Source: an uncultured Roseburia sp. (lineage in GTDB: Bacteria > Bacillota > Clostridia > Lachnospirales > Lachnospiraceae). Taken from it: a stretch of DNA of 22,856 nucleotides. The DNA lies in assembly GCA_910584215.1 (NCBI GenBank), contig CAJTYI010000049.1:1-22856 (forward strand), given 5' to 3'. The notes beneath the pieces were generated by a model that saw only the letters and a list, made by a program, of their open reading frames with translations, had not been told where the DNA came from and did no database searches. Below, piece after piece: positions 21,935 to 22,856 of the stretch. Within the stretch, counting starts at the first letter, position 1, and each line of letters starts with the position of its first letter. The translations under genes and the position numbers were made by a program.

Positions 21935-22856
21935 ATGGTTTTACAAAAAAGAATGGCGCTTTTAACACTTGCCCTTTTTGGGCTGCTTTGCCTTGGGGGA
22001 TGTGGAAGGAAAGAAAATGAAAAAATCACTTTCATAGAACAGCTCAACAATCCGGCCTATACGATTGGTGTTCCGGAAGGCGGGGCAGGCATGTATATGG
22101 CGGAAAAATATCTGCCGGAGGCGGAGCATAAAACATTTTCCGGCAACTCTTCGGGGTATCTCGCCATTTCCCAGGGAAAACTGGACGGGTTTGTTTATGA
22201 CCGGGTAATGATGGAATTTGCGATTGCCAGCGGTCTTGAGAATGTGGAGATTTTAGAGGAAAACCTGGGAGAAAGTATGGATGTGGCTGTGGGGATTTCA
22301 CCCAAAAGCCAGGTTGACAATTTAAAGGATAAAGTGAACCAGTTTCTGTCGGAAGCAAGAGCCGAGGGGACGCTGGATGATATGTATGACCGCTGGGTAA
22401 GCAGGGCGGAGGGAACCATGCCCAAAATACAGGCGCCACAGATGCCGGACTGTAAGCTTAAGGTGGGAACCACAGGGATGGTTGAGCCTTTCAGCTACTA
22501 TGAGGGGACGACTCTTACCGGATATGATGTGGAGCTGATTTACCGTTTTGGGGCGTGGCTGAATGCGGAAGTGGAAATTAAGATTTACGACTATGACGGA
22601 ATTATTGCCGCGGCCGAGGCCGGCGATATTGACTGTATTATGGCGAATTTAAATGCCACCGAGGAGAGGCGCAGACATATCGAATTTTCCGATTGTGTTT
22701 ATCCTTCGGTAACTGCCGTTATGGTAAGGTCGGAACAGATTGGCAGCACGGAGAAAGAATACGAGACACTTTCGGATTTTGCCGGAGCAAGGTTCGCAAC
22801 ATTAAGCGGAGGGGTTTACGATAAACTTTTACAGGAAGTAATTGCGGATGCAAAAG
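21935..22856 (+). CDS. Substrate-binding lipoprotein, amino-acid type, with repeated SBP units (partial)
   Basis: An open frame running off the window after 307 codons. The signal peptide ends in lipobox LGGC (C23). Residues about 41-155 match the second half of a family-3 solute-binding protein (YTIGVPEGGAGMYMAEKYLP, QGKLDGFVYD, the closing segment GTLDDMYDRW) with no preceding first lobe. A new unit begins near 173 (LKVGTTGMVEPFSYY, then LTGYDVELIYRF). It continues through a lobe-II start (FAGARFATLSGG) when the sequence ends. Such arrays in Lachnospiraceae are often fused to an ABC permease or a signalling domain downstream, which cannot be checked here. GGTGAGG precedes the ATG by 5 nt. 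Confidence 0.85.
   Translation, partial: MVLQKRMALLTLALFGLLCLGGCGRKENEKITFIEQLNNPAYTIGVPEGGAGMYMAEKYLPEAEHKTFSGNSSGYLAISQGKLDGFVYDRVMMEFAIASGLENVEILEENLGESMDVAVGISPKSQVDNLKDKVNQFLSEARAEGTLDDMYDRWVSRAEGTMPKIQAPQMPDCKLKVGTTGMVEPFSYYEGTTLTGYDVELIYRFGAWLNAEVEIKIYDYDGIIAAAEAGDIDCIMANLNATEERRRHIEFSDCVYPSVTAVMVRSEQIGSTEKEYETLSDFAGARFATLSGGVYDKLLQEVIADAK

Overview
The window looks like a chromosomal segment of an anaerobic Gram-positive Clostridia species, most likely a Lachnospiraceae relative. The evidence is strong GGAGG-type ribosome binding sites, several TTG starts, LL-diaminopimelate aminotransferase (DapL), an ANTAR-type nitrogen regulator directly after glnA, a ferredoxin-type nitrite/sulfite reductase, a FnIII-repeat surface protein and a small collagen-like protein. 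The assignment is inference from gene content; no rRNA or tRNA was seen.

Layout. Positions 1-344 hold no recognisable gene, only hairpins. A collagen-like protein (345-1019, minus) and a methyl-accepting chemotaxis protein (1349-3376, minus) follow. Divergent from the latter is a two-gene phosphorelay: a 7TM/PAS hybrid histidine kinase carrying its own receiver and Hpt domains (3725-6592), and a single-domain response regulator (6596-7000). Convergent to these is a bacteriohemerythrin with an unassigned C-terminal half (7127-8023, minus). These four signalling genes may form an oxygen- or redox-responsive module, but this is inferred only from proximity.

Positions 8185-11176 look like one nitrogen/histidine operon. 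A promoter leads into a 230-nt structured leader, then an HisA of the eukaryotic HIS6 type, then a GSI-alpha glutamine synthetase, then an ANTAR protein with a degenerate receiver. The leader begins with a terminator-like hairpin that competes with a small hairpin whose AACGGA hexaloop fits the A1/G4 rule of ANTAR targets. The last gene may therefore control its own operon by antitermination. HisA makes the substrate of the glutamine-dependent HisHF step, which gives a metabolic reason for pairing it with glnA.

Next come a 1321-residue secreted FnIII-repeat protein (11396-15361), dapL (15541-16755) and tcdA (16922-17677). A 163-bp MITE-like element with 20-bp terminal inverted repeats and flanking TA sits exactly on the tcdA stop codon. 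A DNA-deoxyinosine glycosylase and an overlapping small membrane protein follow (17933-18885), then, across a bidirectional terminator, a sirohaem nitrite/sulfite reductase (18965-20506, minus).

The right end (about 20560-21934) is more AT-rich and looks like accessory DNA. It has paired direct repeats, a small overlapping ORF, a lipoprotein, and a 45-codon remnant of an HATPase (SpoIIAB/RsbW-like) gene. The window ends inside an amino-acid-type substrate-binding lipoprotein with an unusual half-domain at its start.
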